Below are positions 1-11,574 of a DNA stretch of 64,000 bases, piece after piece. The position numbers and the translations under genes were made by a program. The stretch covers positions 39,112,761 to 39,176,760 of the forward strand of contig CM055819.1 of NCBI GenBank assembly GCA_029582265.1, given 5' to 3'. Under the pieces are notes generated by a model. That model was not told the DNA's origin. It saw only the letters and a program-made list of their open reading frames with translations, and searched no databases. The DNA is from Zoroaster sp. YZ-2022 (taxonomy: Eukaryota > Echinodermata > Asteroidea > Forcipulatida > Zoroasteridae). Every line of letters starts with the position of its first letter. Position 1 is the stretch's first letter.

Positions 1-800
1 TAGGTCCAAAGGAGTATAAGAATCAAAGAAGAGAAGAAGAACACGAGTTGGCAGGAAAAACCACTTCACGGCCGATTCCTGAGATGTACTATGAAGAAGT
101 GGTAAGTAGCAAGACTTGGGAATGGTTGAGAGAGAGAACTAAAGAAAGAAACTGAGGTCCTGATTACTGCAGCAAGACCAGTCTCCTGCTGACGAATGAT
201 GAAGGCAAGGATCGAGAAGGTCAGATGTCTCTTCTATGTGCAGAATGTGCAATGCGGCGGAGGAGACTGTATTTCACATTGTCAGCGAATGCAGAGTGCA
301 TGCTCAGACCAGGTACAAAAGGCAGACACGACAAGTTGGCCAAGGTGATCCATTGGGATCTGTGTAAGAAGTACGGAGTCAAGGTGCAATCGAAGTGGGT
401 ACGACCATGTGCCGGAAAAGGTTGAAGAAACGGATCATGTCAAGATTCTCTGGGACTTCAACATCCAGACAGATCATGTTATACAACATAGACGGCCGGA
501 TGTTGTTGTCTTGGATAAGCATGCAAAGATGTGTCATCTTATTGATGTAGCTGTGCCGGGTGATAGTAGAGGCTGAAGGAGAAGGAGAAGGTGCAGAAAT
601 ACCAGGACTTAGCGAGAGAACTCCGCAAGCTGTGGCAAGTCAAGGTCAAGGTTATTCCTGTAGTGGGAGCACTGGGTACAATCCCGAAGGCGTTGGAGAA
701 ACATCTCAAGGAGATAGGAACATCTGTTAGAGTAGAATTACTACAGAAGGCGGCACTCTTAGGGACAGCAAGGATTCTGCGAAAGACACTCGAGATCTAA
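1..800 (+). pseudogene. LINE (L1/Tx1-like) ORF2 C-terminal region, 5' cut by window edge
   Basis: This is the 3' end of a non-LTR retrotransposon polyprotein read on the plus strand. One frame (591-800) ends with the C-terminal block common to L1/Tx1-like elements of marine invertebrates, recognisable from IPVVGALGTIPKALEK and LLQKAALLGTARILRK just before the stop. Upstream, in other frames, are a cysteine/histidine knuckle (CRMCNAAEETVFHIVSEC, about 237-292) and the RPDVVVLDK and IDVAVPGD segments. At least two frameshifts separate these pieces, so the copy is decayed. The reverse transcriptase and endonuclease would lie to the left of the window. Family placement rests on remembered motif similarity and the exact clade is not certain. 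Confidence 0.75.
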
Positions 801-886
801 GGCTTCGGGACGTAGCTTGACTCGAGGTGTAACCGGCAGAAAGGAAAACAAGATCTTTCTTTTCATGCTGTGCTAACGCAAAAAAC

Positions 887-972
<86 letters not shown>
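801..972 (+). repeat. LINE 3' UTR and (AAT)n tail
   Basis: About 85 bases of untranslated sequence follow the LINE stop codon, then an almost pure AAT array at about 886-972. AAT-type tails are common for non-LTR elements, so the array may have started as the LINE tail. It also abuts the SINE copy that follows, whose own tail is the same triplet on the other strand. The long Asn- or Tyr-only reading frames here are artefacts of the array. Confidence 0.7.
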
Positions 973-1318
973 TGTGGACTTATATAGCGCACGTATCCAC
1001 CAATGAGTGGTGCTCAAAGCGCACATATACCCCTGCTCATAAGGCTCATAAGGCACATAAATCATTCCTGAAACCATCTCAGCTCCTGGGGAGTATACAG
1101 CTCATTGCTGCCATTACAGCGCATATAGGGCTAATCAACCCCAACTCTCTGCCCTCACAGGTACCCATTTTAAACCCCTGGGTGGAGAGAAGCAATTATG
1201 GTTAAGTGTCTTGCTCAAGGACACAAGTGTCACGTGACAGGTTCGAACCCACATTCTGCTGCTAACATCAGAACTTGGGTCCGGTAAGCTAGACCGCTCG
1301 GCCACGACACTCCACGAC
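973..1318 (-). mobile_element. tRNA-derived SINE-like repeat, copy 1
   Basis: Read on the minus strand, the element opens with a tRNA-like head: an A box (TGGCCGAGCGG, near 1295-1305) and a B box (GGTTCGAACC, near 1240-1250), resembling tRNA-Ser or tRNA-Leu. A body with GCGCTATATAA and CTCATAAGG tandem words follows, and it ends in ATT repeats. A second copy lies at 2167-2531 in the same orientation. It is non-coding and would rely on a LINE for mobility; the shared AAT tail makes the neighbouring LINE family a possible partner (inference). Confidence 0.75.
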
Positions 1319-1551
1319 AGATGAAATGAACCTCCACATTTTGGTGTCTTTGAGAACCCTGTTTTTCCTTTTAAACAAAAATCCAATATGCCCGTGACCC
1401 AAAACACAAATTACATTCTCTAGATTAGGATCATCAAGTCAGATTTCATGAGACATGATGGGCCCACGTACATTGTGTTTAACTGGCTTATGTCAAAAAC
1501 TTTGTTAGGTGCATGTACTTTTCTTTGTCAAGGTGTGGACACTAAACTGGA

Positions 1552-1700
1552 AAAAGTAAGATATGAAGCTTTGCATGGTGGAGAATACAGTAGGAGTAAG
1601 GTTTGCGGTAGCACCACGTAACAATCTCTTTCGAGTTGTAATAAGTGTTGGTTCTGAGAAGAACTGGAGGTGAGAAACTCGATGTTTCAATCAGCATACT
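1552..1700. repeat. Dispersed repeat related to the core of the 9.2-11.5 kb palindrome
   Basis: The segment contains AGCTTTGCATGGTGGAG, then an AGAACTGGAGG motif followed by CTCGATGTTTCAATCAGCATACTCTG. The same words in the same order occur at about 10250-10385, the centre of the large palindrome. No coding potential is seen. The rest of 1319-2166 shows nothing recognisable. Confidence 0.5.
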
Positions 1701-2166
1701 CTGAATGTCTTCAAGAAATTTTAATACAACCGTTTGTTACACGGTGCTAATGCAAACCTTACCACGCAAAAAAATTTAACAAGTAGAAATAGTCCATACT
1801 TGGTTTCAATCAGGGATAAGACATAAATGGTGTTAAGTCATCAAACAGAAGATTGGTTACTTACCGACTATAACATGTGGTTTCTTGGCTAACTGCAAAG
1901 CTTGTCATCATATCAATACCGCCAATAACTACAGCTGTAGATCAATTGACATCAACACGATGTTCAAAAATCTTGTATATTTTATTTGTTGAAGATTTGT
2001 AAATAAAAAATGGTTCCCTTCAGTCTACACATGAAATTTCCCCCATCCCAACAGGCCTTTAAAAACTATTAAAAGGCCAAGTTAAGTGTTTAAAATGTTG
2101 ATAAAAATCAGGAATGGGCGCATTGGATTATTGCCGCCGACTGTGTGATCTTAGTAACTCTGGGTA

Positions 2167-2531
2167 GAATAATAATAATAATAATAATGTGTGGATTTAT
2201 ATAGCGCACGTATCACCAACTAAGTGGTGCTCAAGGCGCATTATATTATTATCCCTGCTCATAAGGCTCATAAGGCTCATAAATCATTCCTGAAACCATC
2301 TCAGCTCCCTGGGGAGTATACACAGCTCAATTGCTGCCATTTCTAGCGCATATAGAGCAAACCAACTCTGCCTTCACAGGTACCCATTTAACCCCTGGGT
2401 GGAGAGAAGCAATTATGATTAAAATTAGTTTGCTCAGGACACAAGTGTCACGGCCGTGATTCGAACCCACATTATGTTGCTAACACCAGAACTTGAATCC
2501 GGTAAGCTAGACCGCTCGGCCACAACACCCC
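2167..2531 (-). mobile_element. tRNA-derived SINE-like repeat, copy 2
   Basis: This second copy of the 973-1318 element has the same orientation and the same internal words (TTTATATAGCGCACGTATC, three CTCATAAGG units, a CCCCTGGGTGGAGAGAAGC block). The B box is slightly changed (TGATTCGAACC) and the A box is intact. It begins in a shorter AAT run (2168-2187). The ~10% of visible differences from copy 1 suggest independent insertions rather than a recent duplication. Confidence 0.75.
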
Positions 2532-2903
2532 AAGGTTTATCACAAAATAGCAGCTGCAAGGAATCATGGGATGTCTGTGGGCGCAATAGCGCCACTGCGC
2601 AAGGCACAACCACGTGTTGAAAGTTGGGGTCCCAAGCAGCCATTGTGATGTCATGAATGACATTACTAGGATCATGTATACATAAAATACCAAAATGTTC
2701 CAGAAGTTGGGAGGTCCACATAAAAAGTAGGGGGGTCGTGACCCACCCGTGACCCCAGTGGTTGCGCCCTTGCCACTGCGTGCCGCACAAACAAACAAAA
2801 TATTGTTGATGTCACACAAACTGCTCCAAACAGATGCCCCAAATTGTATCCCAGTATGCTTTGCGGCAGTTGCTTTAGCGCTATTTGCAATAAACCTGGT
2901 TGT

Positions 2904-3355
2904 ATCCGACCGCCACTTTTTCTCATTCAATATAACCAATAATGTAATCTTACCTACCTTGTAAGGTGGAGAACATATGGATGATGATGGACATATACTT
3001 CAAATTATTCCAGGATATTTATTATATGAACAAATTAAAATTTTGGAAAACGATTGACTTCCTCAGCTCAGTTATGTCAGTTTGATCTTGAAAACTCTCC
3101 CGTTAGTGACCAACACGGTCACATGTGCTGTGGCCCCGAGATAGGATCCGTCTAATCTATTTTCTGAAGGGAATTTTTTTAGAAGGGAAATAAAGTACAA
3201 AAACCATCATAAAACTAAAGTGGATTTTAAAGATAAATTTCACTTTCTGTAGGCCTACCCACAAAAATCGATAAAATGAAAGTTTAACTGGTTAGTGGTT
3301 GCAAAAAAATTCCAAGAAAACCTTTAAAAAGTGGCGGTCGGATACGACATTCTTT
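2904..3355. mobile_element. MITE family A, copy 1 (~450 bp)
   Basis: The element is bounded by inverted repeats of about 21 bases: GTATCCGACCGCCACTTTTT on the left and its complement ending GGATACGACA on the right. The interior has no reading frame. The interior is also found, inverted, at 51351-51787, and a shorter relative sits at 53098-53318. A clear target duplication was not identified, so the superfamily is unknown. Confidence 0.75.
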
Positions 3356-3404
3356 CCTAAATAGCGAAGGATACAGACTACAGAGTAAGAGGGAATAGGG
3401 ATGT

Positions 3405-3480
3405 CCAGTGTATTGGCCCTAACGTTAGGCCGAGAATGGGCCTATCAACTCGAGTCAGACCATGGAGGAGCTTCCTCCAT
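3405..3480. repeat. Dispersed repeat shared with 35935-36000
   Basis: The phrase GTCCAGTGTATTGGCCCT followed by a GAATGGGCC block and AGTCAGAC recurs at about 35950-36000 next to another repeat. Both copies lie close to small transposon fragments. No gene is seen between 3480 and 4380 apart from small internal repeats. Confidence 0.45.
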
Positions 3481-3904
3481 GGTCAGACATAGACATTAAC
3501 TGATTAAGTTAACGTTAAATCTCAAGTCAATGACTCACTCGAATGTTCTAAAATCATGAAAAAGACCACTCTAATTTATCCTAAATTAGCAGCAAATTAA
3601 TACATGAAATACAAAACATATCGCTAGGGGTCCTAATAAGTAGGCCCCCTACCCTACCCACAATAGCTGACGGACTGCGAATCAAGAAAACAATACAGCA
3701 AAAAAAGAACTTGTCAGACAAAAACGTCAACCTACCATCAAATAAACCGCCATTAATTATTGTAATAGCGCCCTCCGTTGGTGACAATGAGTGCAATGTC
3801 CAGTGCTGTACAGCTGTTCGGATGGGGTTTAGTGTATGTGATAACATGAGCGGAACCCCTCTAGCATACAGAAACCATTTAAATCCTTCATCGTCATTAT
3901 TTTA

Positions 3905-4215
3905 ATCGTCTGATAATTTATCTCAGGATCTCGACATCCCGATATATGTCAGGATTTTGTCATCTTACGTAGATGATGTCTTTATCCTGATATAAATTAT
4001 CTCAGGATCTCAACAAGTCAGATGGCACATCATTATTGATAATAACACTATGTGTTCAATTACTATGCATTGCCACCCAAGTCGGATGGCACTTCCAGAG
4101 TTCCCATCATTACACACATGTACAATGTACAATGTACATCATTAGTGATAATAATACCGCGTGTTCAATTGCGATGCAATGCCACCCGATGGCGCGTGCC
4201 GTGACGCTTACGACC
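3905..4215. repeat. Short internal direct repeats
   Basis: Two word sets repeat within 300 bases. ATTTATCTCAGGATCTC occurs near 3917 and near 4000, and a longer segment (TGATAATAACAC... TTGCCACCC) near 4037 recurs near 4145. This looks like a decayed tandem repeat. Small open frames over it are probably chance. Confidence 0.45.
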
Positions 4216-4380
4216 ATATACTACCGATGACGTGTACATCAATCAATGTTCTTCACGTATTTTTGCTTTTGCGTTTTTAGATATGTGGTAGGTTAACCAA
4301 ATATATATTATTCCAAATTAAACGACCATTTTAAATGTTTTAAATATTAAAGTATACAAGTTTTTTAAAATACAAAAACA

Positions 4381-4456
4381 CCATTTCTCTGAGCAGGATT
4401 CGATCCTCTGACCTCTTGCTCGGCAGTCAAGCATTCTAACAACTGAGCTAACTGTT
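4381..4456 (-). repeat. tRNA-like sequence, tandem copy 1
   Basis: On the minus strand the segment reads GTTAGCTCAGTTGTTAGAA (A-box-like) through GATCGAATCCTGCTC (B-box-like), about 72 bases, as in a tRNA gene or tRNA-derived SINE head. The anticodon loop does not fold cleanly in my reading, and a second degraded copy follows nearby, so a SINE or pseudogene is more likely than a functional tRNA. Confidence 0.5.
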
Positions 4457-4530
4457 TCTTGCTATTTGGTTGGTTAAGTAGACAAGTTTAAAAAAAAAAA
4501 ATTATATATTTTTTTTTACAAAAACACAAT

Positions 4531-4602
4531 TTCTCTGTTCGAGATTTGATCCTACAGGACCTCAGCAGTCAGTCACTCCACCAACTGAGTTAACTGTTTC
4601 TT
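4531..4602 (-). repeat. tRNA-like sequence, tandem copy 2
   Basis: This degraded duplicate of 4381-4456 has the same flanking words (ACAAAAACAC before, AACTGTTTCTT after). The B box is weakened to GATCAAATC. The shared flanks show the unit duplicated is larger than the tRNA-like part (about 150 bases). Confidence 0.45.
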
Positions 4603-4704
4603 TGACATAATAGACTGCATAATATGCTGTCTTTATCCTATATCAAGAGACAGTCTACGGGCGTACCTTTCAAGGGATTTCATTGGATACATTGTGCCGA
4701 AATC

Positions 4705-4819
4705 TGACGTCATGCTTCTAGACTTGCGCACTAGCTTCCAACCAAGGTCAAAGTTGAATTTCAATGAAACCGAGAGGCCGGTAACTGGCGTCATCCACGA
4801 GCCTCGAAGCGTGACGTCA
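4705..4819 (+). promoter_or_regulatory. Possible promoter with two CRE palindromes
   Basis: Two perfect TGACGTCA sites (4705-4712 and 4812-4819) lie 107 bases apart in a locally GC-richer stretch, 370-480 bases upstream of the PAN-domain exon. TGACGTCA is the full CRE/ATF site. No TATA box was located, so the transcription start is not defined. The same octamer is frequent in transposons of this window, so an origin from a repeat is possible. Confidence 0.3.
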
Positions 4820-5184
4820 GGCCTTCCGGCTCTCTGTCGGTATGTTTTACGGGTGGATGGAAGGATGTGCACGTGTGATAAGGACTGCGTTTTGCACCGA
4901 GATTAGCTTTTTAGGTACATACATTCGTGTTTGATGTCAATATGATTCGAGTCGCGTTTGCTGGAGGATGGTGTAATATTATGGTGCAATTTTCTTTTCA
5001 ATAACAAAAGAACGTGTCCAAAGATATACTGTGTCATAATTGGTTTTGTTTTGTCGTCGTAATCATCCTCATCATTATCTAACATCACCACCTGTAGACT
5101 CACTAGAAACTTTAGTTTCATCAACAGTAGCATTTGGAACAAACTGTGACATTTAAGTTTAAGATCAGTCACTACAAAGAAGAG

Positions 5185-5500
5185 ATGTTTCGTTTTCTCT
5201 TGGTGACCATTCATTGCCTGTCGGCTGAGGCTGCCAGCTCATGTGAAGGCGCAACCGTTGGTAACCCGCGTAGCTTGCATTTCAGTGGCATAGCCGACCT
5301 GATCCTGCAGGAGCACGGATACCGCAACTTGACGGGGATTTCCATGATCAGGTGCGGCAATTTGTGTCTGTCTAATACGCGCTGTTTCTCTCGCAACTAC
5401 TCGGACCGGGATAAGCTGTGTGAGCTGAACGGGGCTTCAGCGTCACCAGTTCCGCAGACCCTCGCTGAGAAGAAAGGACACATATTATTACGGACCGGAG
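5185..5500 (+). CDS. Secreted PAN/apple-domain protein, first coding exon
   Basis: The ATG at 5185 starts a hydrophobic signal peptide (MFRFLLVTIHCLSAEAAS). About 85 residues follow that match a PAN/apple domain: MIRCGNLCLSNTRCFSRNYS, then DKLCELN, with cysteine spacing typical of PAN modules that bind proteins or sugars outside the cell. Two N-glycosylation sequons (NLT, NYS) are present. The open frame runs past 5500, but CGGACCGGAG|GTAAAAT is a good splice donor exactly where the domain similarity ends, leaving phase 1. The frame also extends upstream, but only through non-ATG codons. In-phase exons of an F5/8 type C domain lie far downstream on the same strand (54019, 58200). PAN plus F5/8C is a known architecture for secreted invertebrate proteins. 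Joining them into one gene is inference. Confidence 0.65.
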
Positions 5501-5964
5501 GTAAAATGTTCATTTCGTTTTATATGTTTGTTCAATCTTTTGAGCAGTCTTTTCTTCCACTTGAAACTAATAAGGGTCAATAAGGAAACCGGTGAAATTA
5601 TGTTTAACTGAATTCTCAAAGAAAACCACTCTATTATTATTATTTAGTGAAAATTATAGCTTTTTCCATCTACGTCATAGATTGCTTCGTTTAGCAAAAG
5701 GAAAACTGGAGGTCGTTACCAATATCAATAGAAGTGTATCGGAACGGTGTCAATTTATTTTGTTATGGTTTTTTATATTTGGCGAGTTGCTCAATATAAA
5801 CACCACTGGTGTAGTTTCTAACAACCAATAGGACTATAGGAGATTTGTTCGCGGTTAAATTTGATACTTAAGATACCCAATAACAATATATAGACCTTTT
5901 AATTAGGAAATTTTCGTTTATATTTGTTGTTGTTGTTATTGGTCAGTTTATTTATTTTGTTGAT

Positions 5965-7210
5965 TGTAGGGTTTGCAAATATCACACTTGTATTCGAGTC
6001 ATCAAACCTCGAATCCATGCATGTCCTCAGTGTCAAGTCCAAGTAAGTCCGAGTGCCGAGTTATGTGGTTGTGCAAGTCACGAGTGACGAAGGTCAGGTC
6101 CGAGTCACTAGTCACTTAAAAAAATCAAACGAAAAAACGAAAACCTTATACATGTCAAGGTTCAAAGTTAAGTGAAAATAATTTCAACATATGGGTTAGT
6201 ATCTCATCAATTTTACTAAACCAAACATTTTTCCAATATCAACATTATTTCATAATGCTTGGTATAGCCGCGGTAGAAGATGGCAGTCCGTAAGGACCAG
6301 AACAAACAGATATTTAAATTCATTTGTCCCTTATTCCATACGTCTTCTCAATAATCAGCACCGGCGTTAACATCTTCATCTTATTTTTCTGCTGTTCTAT
6401 TTTTTTTCTTTGATACTGTGTCTATTTTAATTCAAATTTGAAAATCTAATCTGTTTTAACTTATGTATTGCATGTATGTATATAATTGTTTATTATTTTG
6501 TTGCATGTAATAAAACAAATTTCCTTTTCAAGGACCAATAAAAATAAATATGAAATATGAAATATGAAATATAATATGAAATTATTTGATTTACTTTTCT
6601 TATTTTAATAAACTTAAGTCATGAAATTGAAAAGAGTTTTTTCAGTTGTCAAACTTGGAACAAAGAAGGATACATTCTGAATGTACAAATTGTCCACACA
6701 AGGTGTAGTTATATCACTAAATAAAAGGGAAGTCAGAACACTGAATTGTACAAAGGTATGTTCATTCTATTTCTCTAGAATGGACGAGAAAACGCCATGA
6801 AAATTGAGAGATCAGTGATTTGGATAATGTAATAAGTCTGGTACCCATTACTATTACTATCAAGTTTTTATTCCCACGATGTTGTATGCTGAAGTTTGGG
6901 TACATGATTCATTATAATCGATTTCTGGAAGACGCACTTTCCGATCGCATTTTACTTCAAACAGAGAAAGAACACTATAGGCTATGCTACAACGGAATAG
7001 GATGCACGGTGTAAATTTTATAAAACTGTTCGCATTGTTTTTTATTAAGTAACACGACACTATGTTGGCAAGAAAATTATTTTGTTAATGTTTTTTCAAT
7101 CCGAGTCTGAGTCATTGTACATGGTGATTCACGTCCAAGTTCGATTTACAAAAAAGTGACTGAAGTCGGACTGGAGTGCGAGTCATACAAGTCTGGCAAA
7201 TATCATACAT
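5965..7210. mobile_element. Degenerate TIR repeat ('GAGTC' family) with a LINE tail inside
   Basis: The ends carry related inverted words: TTTGCAAATATCACACTTGTAT at the left and ACAAGTCTGGCAAATATCATA at the right. Next to them are runs of GAGTC/AAGTCC words. The left part (about 5985-6215) recurs at 40195-40380. The middle (about 6260-6580) looks like the 3' end of a CR1/L2-like LINE with a GGACCAATAAAAATAAATATGAAA-type terminus and (ATATGAA)n. This is therefore probably a decayed DNA element with a LINE inserted. Confidence 0.4.
6260..6585 (+). mobile_element. LINE 3' terminus (CR1/L2-like), severely truncated
   Basis: The segment ends with tandem ATATGAA repeats following an AATAAAAATAAAT stretch, typical of CR1/L2 tails. 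Upstream frames hold only short, broken peptides with no recognisable reverse transcriptase motif. The assignment rests on the tail alone. Confidence 0.35.
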
Positions 7211-7253
7211 AATGCGTCAACATTATTATTATTATTTTCGTGCTGTATGTGTT

Positions 7254-7311
7254 TATGGTGTAAACCGAAAACAAAAGAGAGGAACAATATAGGTTCTCGG
7301 TTTACACCATA
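7254..7311. mobile_element. MITE family B, short copy
   Basis: This near-palindrome of 58 bases starts TATGGTGTAAACCGA and ends TCGGTTTACACCATA, followed by a GT run. A longer relative with the same termini (TGGTGTAAACCGAGGACA) lies at 48120-48298 beside a CA run. The association with CA/GT repeats in both places suggests the repeat is part of, or a target for, the element. Confidence 0.55.
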
Positions 7312-7790
7312 CACGTACTTTTGTGTGTGTGTGTGGGGGCTGATTACCATATATACCTGGGATCGGAAGTATAGGCCTATCTTACATCATGCATCAAATG
7401 TCTGATCGCATTGTTTCAATTAAGTAACACTTAAACAGAAGCATATTCTGTCCTTAAACAAGAATAATTGTTTTAGAAAATTCTAGCAGATAATTGCCTC
7501 TTTTGCTTCCTCTCACTGCATATTATTCGTGTCTATGAAGAGCATTTGCCTTGTTTCACCGTCTTCTTCACAAATTACAGTTTCAGCTTAAAGGCAGTGT
7601 ATCACTGTACAAAAAAGACAACATGTGAAAGTATTTAGCTTATTTCATTGTGTTGTTTTTAAAGGAGAAAATAGTGAAATACATATAATGTAGAAATAGA
7701 TCCCTGGCTGGTCATCGACTTCAGATTTATAGATGGTTTATACTCCATATAACAATTATTAATATCATTATCATGTCCTTTGTTTTGCAG

Positions 7791-7836
7791 CCGAGTGTTT
7801 TTAAACAGTTTCAGCTACCAGTGTCTGACAAAGGAG
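7791..7836 (+). other. Doubtful mini-exon of the PAN gene
   Basis: A strong acceptor (polypyrimidine tract, TTTTGCAG|CC) and donor (AAGGAG|GTATGT) enclose 46 bases. Entered in phase 1 after the 5500 donor, the frame hits TAA after four codons, directly at a run of five T. The rest would be open in another frame, so the stop could be a one-base homopolymer indel. The exit phase would then fit the 54019 exon. This is suggestive only. Confidence 0.3.
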
Positions 7837-7839
7837 GTA

Positions 7840-8640
7840 TGTACATTTTAATTATTTATATTTTGCCTTAGAAAACAAGTAGGCCTATATGAAACAAGAC
7901 ACTATCAACATTTCAGGGAGACGGACAGACAGACAGTCTAGTGAAAAATGTTGGTGTGTCCTGGTTCGCTCAATTGCTAATTTAAGCTGTATGTTTACGA
8001 CTATTTTTGTAACCGTAACCGTTATTGAAACGGTCGGTTACACGGTTAATCGACCGGAAAAATGGTTTTGATCGCCCATCGTGTTTTTGTTGAAATACTG
8101 CAGCAGTGCATTATGCTACATGTGCAAATCATGGACTCCCTCTGTGCATGCTGTAATCACAAGAAACACTTTCCGTATAGCCACGTGTGCTTTCGCGCCG
8201 CATGCAGACTAGCGTGCAATATGCCTAATTGGAATTGTCGGGTGCATTGACTTGGTGACTACCTTGTGGTGTGGTAAAAATGAGTACCACTGCGTACTAG
8301 GTTGTGTTCAAAGTCAATGGGGTGTTGTTGTTTTTAGTGATGTTAGAAATATATTTTTTACGTATTATGACAACATTATGGAATTCGTTAATAATTCGTA
8401 ATAATTAGTTCTGAAAAGATGTAATAAATTTCAAGTGTAATACATTCCATGTTTACTTATAAAAAATTACACAAACGGCATGTCAGACGGAATAATTTAT
8501 CAGGATGCTTGGTACCAATCTTTAAATCAAGTTGAATTTTCCGATTATAATTCAACAATTTTGTTATCGGGAAATGGATGGTGGTAGAGGTGAGGGTCAG
8601 GTGAGGGTATTCTAAAATAATTAAATAATATATTTTCTTT
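7840..8640. other. No gene recognised
   Basis: AT-rich intron-like sequence. Two small frames (7889-8071 and 8062-8250) have no recognisable motif or plausible composition. I see no RNA gene. Confidence 0.4.
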
Positions 8641-9237
8641 GTGAAAGTTGATGATGGTATTAAACTCTTTAATTTATGGGTTTGTCATTTTATATATTTA
8701 AGGTTTCCTGAAATAATACTCTCAACATTCATAATGTTCTATAGCTTGCCAGTATTACAAATCAAAGCATATTTCGACTTCAAAATCATTTATAATTTAT
8801 TAATCTATAACAGTCTCACAAAATACTTCACGACGACACATACCCTTCACATGACGTCATCGACATAATTAGTAAGGCATATAATCGGCGGCCATTTTTG
8901 ATTGGATTATGTTCTGATACATAGCCCAGGTTGGACTTTACCTTCGTGTATTACGGTGACGTCCAGGATTTAATCAAATATTTGCTACTACATAAAACAA
9001 GTTTTTCATAATAATTGTTTAATTTTACCTGTGTTAAACTGCTGTAACTTGACAGTATAATTTCATCATCAAATACCATGCATCTCAAAAGGGTGTTTTT
9101 AATGAAATAATCCCGAGATTTAACGTTAAAGAATTACTTTAGTTTTGATGGCTGTTCGTCACTTGAGCGTTACGACAATACTAGTGTAGGCACGGGTGCG
9201 TTGGTGTCCCTACGAACTTGACGAACATACATAAAAC
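8641..9237 (+). repeat. Left member of a ~0.6 kb direct repeat
   Basis: The sequence from AAAGTTGATGATGGTAT to GACGAACATACATAAAACCT is repeated in the same orientation at 14283-14857, with small indels. Together they bracket about 5 kb of nested palindromic repeats. The pair could be the two halves of one older element split by insertions, or a duplication. Confidence 0.7.
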
Positions 9238-9244
9238 CTAAGTA

Positions 9245-11471
9245 AGATCTTCCAGTGATGTGTATCTCGTACCCTATGACATTACATGTCACCCAGGCAC
9301 TCAGAGACTTAGTGCTCGATATGCGGCAGAGTACCACCCCCCCCCCAATTGGTGATGGTCAGTGTTGGTGATGGTCAATGTTCGTTAATATGCAAGTGTT
9401 CGTTAATATGCAAGTACTCATCAATACATCATACGCAGGGACAACATTTTCCATGTACAAAGTATGTTGGCTAAGAGTCGTTGGCTAAGAGTCGTTTAAA
9501 ACACAGCACGGCAGAAATCCCATCGATACAGCAATTTTGACTGCAAATGGAAATTGTTTCATAGCAAAAAAACAAAATAAATTATAAATGCCGAGGCGAC
9601 GCGCGCGGAAACCAGAGACTTTTTTGGTCTAAAGGCACTATATACAAAACAAGGAGAAAAGATTATTTAAAAAAAAACTGCGAACAATACTGCTGTATTT
9701 AGCGGAAGGTGAGGGGCCGGGGGACCACAAATGATCATTTACTAGCAAAATAAAGTACTGTGAAAACAGAAATATCTGAGATGTCGGATTTTTCTTGGAT
9801 TTCCCCCACACTCAACAGTTTTGGATCCGCCCCTAGTTGGCCCCTTTCTTCCCCACTGCACAGTATTTTCAATTTTCAATTTGATGAACATGCTTTAATG
9901 AAAGATGATTTATACTGAACAAAAAGTAATTTGCTTTTGTATAATAATAGTAATAGCAGTAATATTAGCGATATGTGCGTGGAGACAACCTGGTACCTTG
10001 TCTCTTCAATTGACGGGAAAGATGCATATAATTATAAGGCCCTAAAAAGTCTCCGGTTTTGGGTCTCCGCGCATTACAGGACAACTGTTTCAAAGAAGCA
10101 GTTTTGACAACCTTACCAATTGTGTATAATGGCTTAAAAGAGAAGTTACAATATTGGTAGAAACACGTTTGTAGCGACAAAACTGCGGTGTATGTGAGGT
10201 TTCCGTAAACAAAATCCACGCATCAGGTTTTATGTATTTAGGTAGCTTTGTAGCTTTGCATGGTGAGGAGGATAAGTATAAGAGTAATTGCGGTGACACC
10301 ATGTGAAATGCTCAATTGAGTAGTAATTAGTTCTGAAAAGAACTGGAGGTACAACTCGACGTTTCGATCAGTATGCTCTGATCGTCCTCAGTTCTTTTCA
10401 GAACTAATTACTACTCAATTGAGCATTTCACATGGTGTCACCGCAATTACTCTTACTTATCCTCCTCGCCATGCAAAGCTACAAAGCTACTAAGCACATA
10501 AACCGATGCGTGATTTTGTTGAAACCTCATACACCGCGTTTTGTCGCTGGCTGTGTTCTGGTTGTAACTTCTCTTTAAGCTTATACAATTAACCAGGTGT
10601 CAAACTTCTTCTTCGAAGACTCCTATGATAGGGGGGAAAAAGAAAAGAAAAAAGAAAACTGAGGCGGCGTGCGCGGAGACCCAAAACCGGAGACTTTTTA
10701 GGGCCTTATAATTATATGCATCTTTCCCGTCAATTGAAGAAACAAGGTACCAGGTTGTCTCCACGCACATATCGCTAATATTACTGCTATTACTATTATT
10801 ATACAAAAGCAAATTACTTTTTGTTCAATATAAATCATCCTTCATTAAAGCATGTTCATCAAATTGAAAATTGAACATACTGTGCAGTGGGAAGAAAGGG
10901 CCAACTATGGGCGGATCCAAAACTGCTGAGTGTGGGGAAAATCCAAAAAATCCGACATCTCAGATATTTCTGTTTTCACAGTACTTTATTTTGCTAGTAA
11001 ATGATCATTTGTGGTCCCCCCGGCCCCCTCACCTTCCGCTAAATACAGCAGTATTGTGCGCAGTTTTTTTTAAAGAATCTTTTCTCCTTGTTTTGTGTAT
11101 AGTGCCTTTAGACCAAAAAAGTCTCTGGTTTCCGCGCGCGTCGCCTCGGCATTTATAATTTATTTTGTTTTTTTGCTATGAAACAATTTCCATTTGCAGT
11201 CAAAATTGCTGGATCGATTGGATTTCTGCCGTGCTGTGTTGTAATCGACTCTTAGCCAACATACTGTCCCTGCGTATGATGTATTGATGAGTACTTGCAT
11301 ATTAACGAACACTTGCATATTAACAAACACTGACCATCACCAACACTGACCATCACCAATTGGGGGGAGGGGGGGGGGTGGTACTCTGCCGCATATCGAG
11401 CACTAAGTCTCTGAGTGCCTGGGTGACATGTAATGTCAGGGTACGAGATACACATGACTGGAAAGATCTTC
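9245..11471. mobile_element. 2.2-kb near-perfect palindrome (foldback repeat)
   Basis: The two arms, each about 1.1 kb, are reverse complements around a centre near 10357. AGATCTTCCAGT at the left edge pairs with ACTGGAAAGATCTT at the right edge. The GC-rich tract, the TGCGTGGAGACAACCTGGTACC block and the GAACTGGAGG core are all present twice in mirror order. No gene is recognised; open frames here are mirror pairs of one another. A piece of the arm recurs at 14858-14990. Confidence 0.8.
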
Positions 11472-11574
11472 CTAAAGTAGAATATAACATTCTACATAAC
11501 CCTGAAAAATAAGTAATTTTCCTGTAATTGTTGATTGAAACTAAAATCAGTCAAGTAATCAAAAGGTGGTTGCG

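Noticed and set aside
870..1205. Poly-Asn / poly-Tyr frames
   Set aside because: Translation of the AAT microsatellite.
4381..4602. Functional tRNA genes
   Set aside because: A- and B-box-like words are present but the anticodon arm does not fold well and two degraded tandem copies suggest SINE or pseudogene origin.
5134..5184. Upstream extension of the PAN protein to 5134
   Set aside because: The codon there is TTG, not ATG; the ATG at 5185 directly precedes a good signal peptide.
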